Assembly (NCBI GenBank): GCA_002692725.1
Contig: NZLU01000067.1
Location: forward strand, 1-64,000
Length of the DNA: 64,000 nucleotides
Reading direction: 5' to 3'
Source of the DNA: Ponticaulis sp.
Lineage (GTDB): Bacteria > Pseudomonadota > Alphaproteobacteria > Caulobacterales > Hyphomonadaceae
Each line of letters starts with the position of its first letter. The stretch's first letter is position 1. Positions 63,129 to 64,000 of the stretch are shown in pieces. The position numbers were made by a program, and so were the translations under genes. The notes below the pieces were generated by a model, which saw nothing but the letters and a program-made list of their open reading frames with translations, did no database searches and was not told where the DNA came from.

Positions 63129-63740
63129 ATGGGCGCGCTGATCAGCTTTTTCACTGACAACTGGATTGAGCTTGCGGGCTTTGTCACGGGTGCCGCCTGT
63201 GTCTGGCTGCTTGTCCTTCGCAATATTTGGACCTTCCCGGTCGGCATGGTGAACTATGTGTTTTTCGGCATTCTGTTCGTTCAGTCCGGACTCTATGCCG
63301 ATGCGGGGCTGCAAGGCGTCTATTTCGTGCTCGCCAGTCTGGGCTGGTATTGGTGGCTCCGCGGTGGGGATGACCATCAGGGCGTGGAGGTCCATGAACC
63401 CTCAAAGCTGATGCTGGCGGCATGTGGCCTTGCTGTCATTGTCATCGCAGCAACCATTCAATGGGTGCTGCAACGCTATACAGACTCCACAGTCGCCGGT
63501 CTCGACGCCTTGACCACAGCGATGAGCCTCGTCGCCCAATTCATGTTGTCGCGGAAATGGATTGCCAATTGGTGGCTCTGGATCGCCGTCGATCTGATCT
63601 ATGTCCCGCTGTATTTCTACAAAGGCTTGTGGCTCACGGCCGTGCTCTACGCCATCTTCCTGGCCATGTGCATTGCCGGGCTGATCGAATGGCAGAAAGC
63701 GCGCACCGACAAACCTGCGCCCAACCTGGCTGAGGGCTGA
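63129..63740 (+). CDS. pnuC: nicotinamide riboside transporter PnuC
   Basis: A 203-residue inner-membrane protein with about seven membrane segments, matching PnuC. Family blocks are VWLLVLRNIWTFPVGMVNYV and the ADAGLQGVYFVLASLGWYWW region (given in part), with Trp residues that line the substrate channel. It takes up nicotinamide riboside by facilitated diffusion, held in the cell by phosphorylation. ATG 63129 is preceded by AGGGG; six upstream codons are open but not needed. Its stop overlaps the start of the kinase gene (TGATG), so transport and trapping are encoded together. Confidence 0.93.
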   Translation: MGALISFFTDNWIELAGFVTGAACVWLLVLRNIWTFPVGMVNYVFFGILFVQSGLYADAGLQGVYFVLASLGWYWWLRGGDDHQGVEVHEPSKLMLAACGLAVIVIAATIQWVLQRYTDSTVAGLDALTTAMSLVAQFMLSRKWIANWWLWIAVDLIYVPLYFYKGLWLTAVLYAIFLAMCIAGLIEWQKARTDKPAPNLAEG

Positions 63741-64000
63741 TGAGGGGACTTGTCTGGTCTCTTCTTCCGTCAGTTCTGAAGGCGAGGCTCTGTCGCCGCA
63801 TCGTTGTGACCGGAGCCGAAAGCACCGGCACAACTACCCTGGCGCTCGACCTGTCAGCTGCACTCGGCTGCCCCTATGTGCCGGAATATGGCCGCACCTA
63901 TACAGAAGAACGCGCGGACGTCGCAGACAATCCCTGGCGAGAAGAAGAGCTCGTACACATCGCTGAAAAACAGATCGAACTCGAAAACACGGTCGCGAGG
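63740..64000 (+). CDS. NadR-type nicotinamide riboside kinase, cut by the window edge
   Basis: The first 87 codons of an AAA-like kinase. A short N-terminus is followed by RRIVVTGAESTGTTTLALDL (nucleotide loop, about residues 20-38), then CPYVPEYGRTYTEERAD, both matching the ribosylnicotinamide kinase domain of NadR. Together with PnuC it would convert incoming nicotinamide riboside to NMN. The P-loop has Thr where the ATP-binding Lys normally stands (GAESTGTTT). The N-terminal HTH and adenylyltransferase parts of enteric NadR are absent. Start ATG 63740 overlaps the pnuC stop. Confidence 0.85.
   Translation, partial: MRGLVWSLLPSVLKARLCRRIVVTGAESTGTTTLALDLSAALGCPYVPEYGRTYTEERADVADNPWREEELVHIAEKQIELENTVAR

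Overview
The window reads as chromosome of an alphaproteobacterium, most likely of the Hyphomonadaceae/Caulobacterales. The reasons are family content (a CC0125/CC1285-type lipoprotein, UrcA, DUF2336, DUF1508, DUF3089, PhoX-like DUF839 and M2 peptidase proteins, TonB-dependent receptor remains, a eukaryotic-type NADP isocitrate dehydrogenase, Uup-type ABC-F, ExoD) and moderately high G+C coding sequence. Taxonomy is inferred from this content only; no rRNA or other marker is present. No CRISPR array, prophage or complete integrative element is visible.

Layout. 1-165: edge of a probable IS3-family insertion sequence. 166-15172: housekeeping and envelope genes (PhoX-like phosphatase, two related lipoproteins, a DUF5672 protein, a MalT/LAL-type regulator, a class A penicillin-binding protein, DUF6270 and sulfotransferase-like proteins, a zinc metallopeptidase, icd). 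15232-15675: tRNA-Pro(UGG), then a strong candidate small RNA with two C-rich loops, its own promoter and a terminator. 15697-38660: pirin, ABC-F, DUF2336, TPR and MscS proteins, DUF3089 hydrolase, K+ channel, purL, a soluble chemotaxis receptor, aldo/keto reductase, beta-barrel protein, M2 peptidase, ArsH, cyclophilin and ExoD. 38839-43108: a small HTH protein, a TonB-dependent receptor pseudogene, a regulator with two TetR domains and an M20 peptidase.

43488-48441 is the most unusual block. A TIR-domain protein with a C-terminal beta-propeller meets, tail to tail, a translationally coupled array of DUF6090-like membrane proteins. The array has three intact copies, one frameshifted copy, and a fifth cut to 29 codons whose stop overlaps the TIR stop codon. 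48653-53897 holds small exported or membrane proteins, a CadC-like regulator, UrcA, and an overlapping pair made of a Cys-repeat membrane protein and a trypsin-like protease.

54017-57880: prfC followed by a compact islet (PLP decarboxylase, cupin, divergent ArsR regulator). A 94-bp duplication of the prfC 5' end flanks the islet on both sides, so it appears to have inserted at the head of prfC and left a displaced prfC start behind. 58207-59754 is an A+T-richer multi-pass membrane protein. 59971-63020: nhaA, an NTF2-like protein and a 59-aa protein form a leftward operon divergent from an OxyR-like LysR regulator that lacks the redox cysteines; an intrinsic terminator sits just before the nhaA ribosome binding site. 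63129-64000: pnuC coupled to a NadR-type kinase gene cut by the window edge (nicotinamide riboside uptake and phosphorylation).
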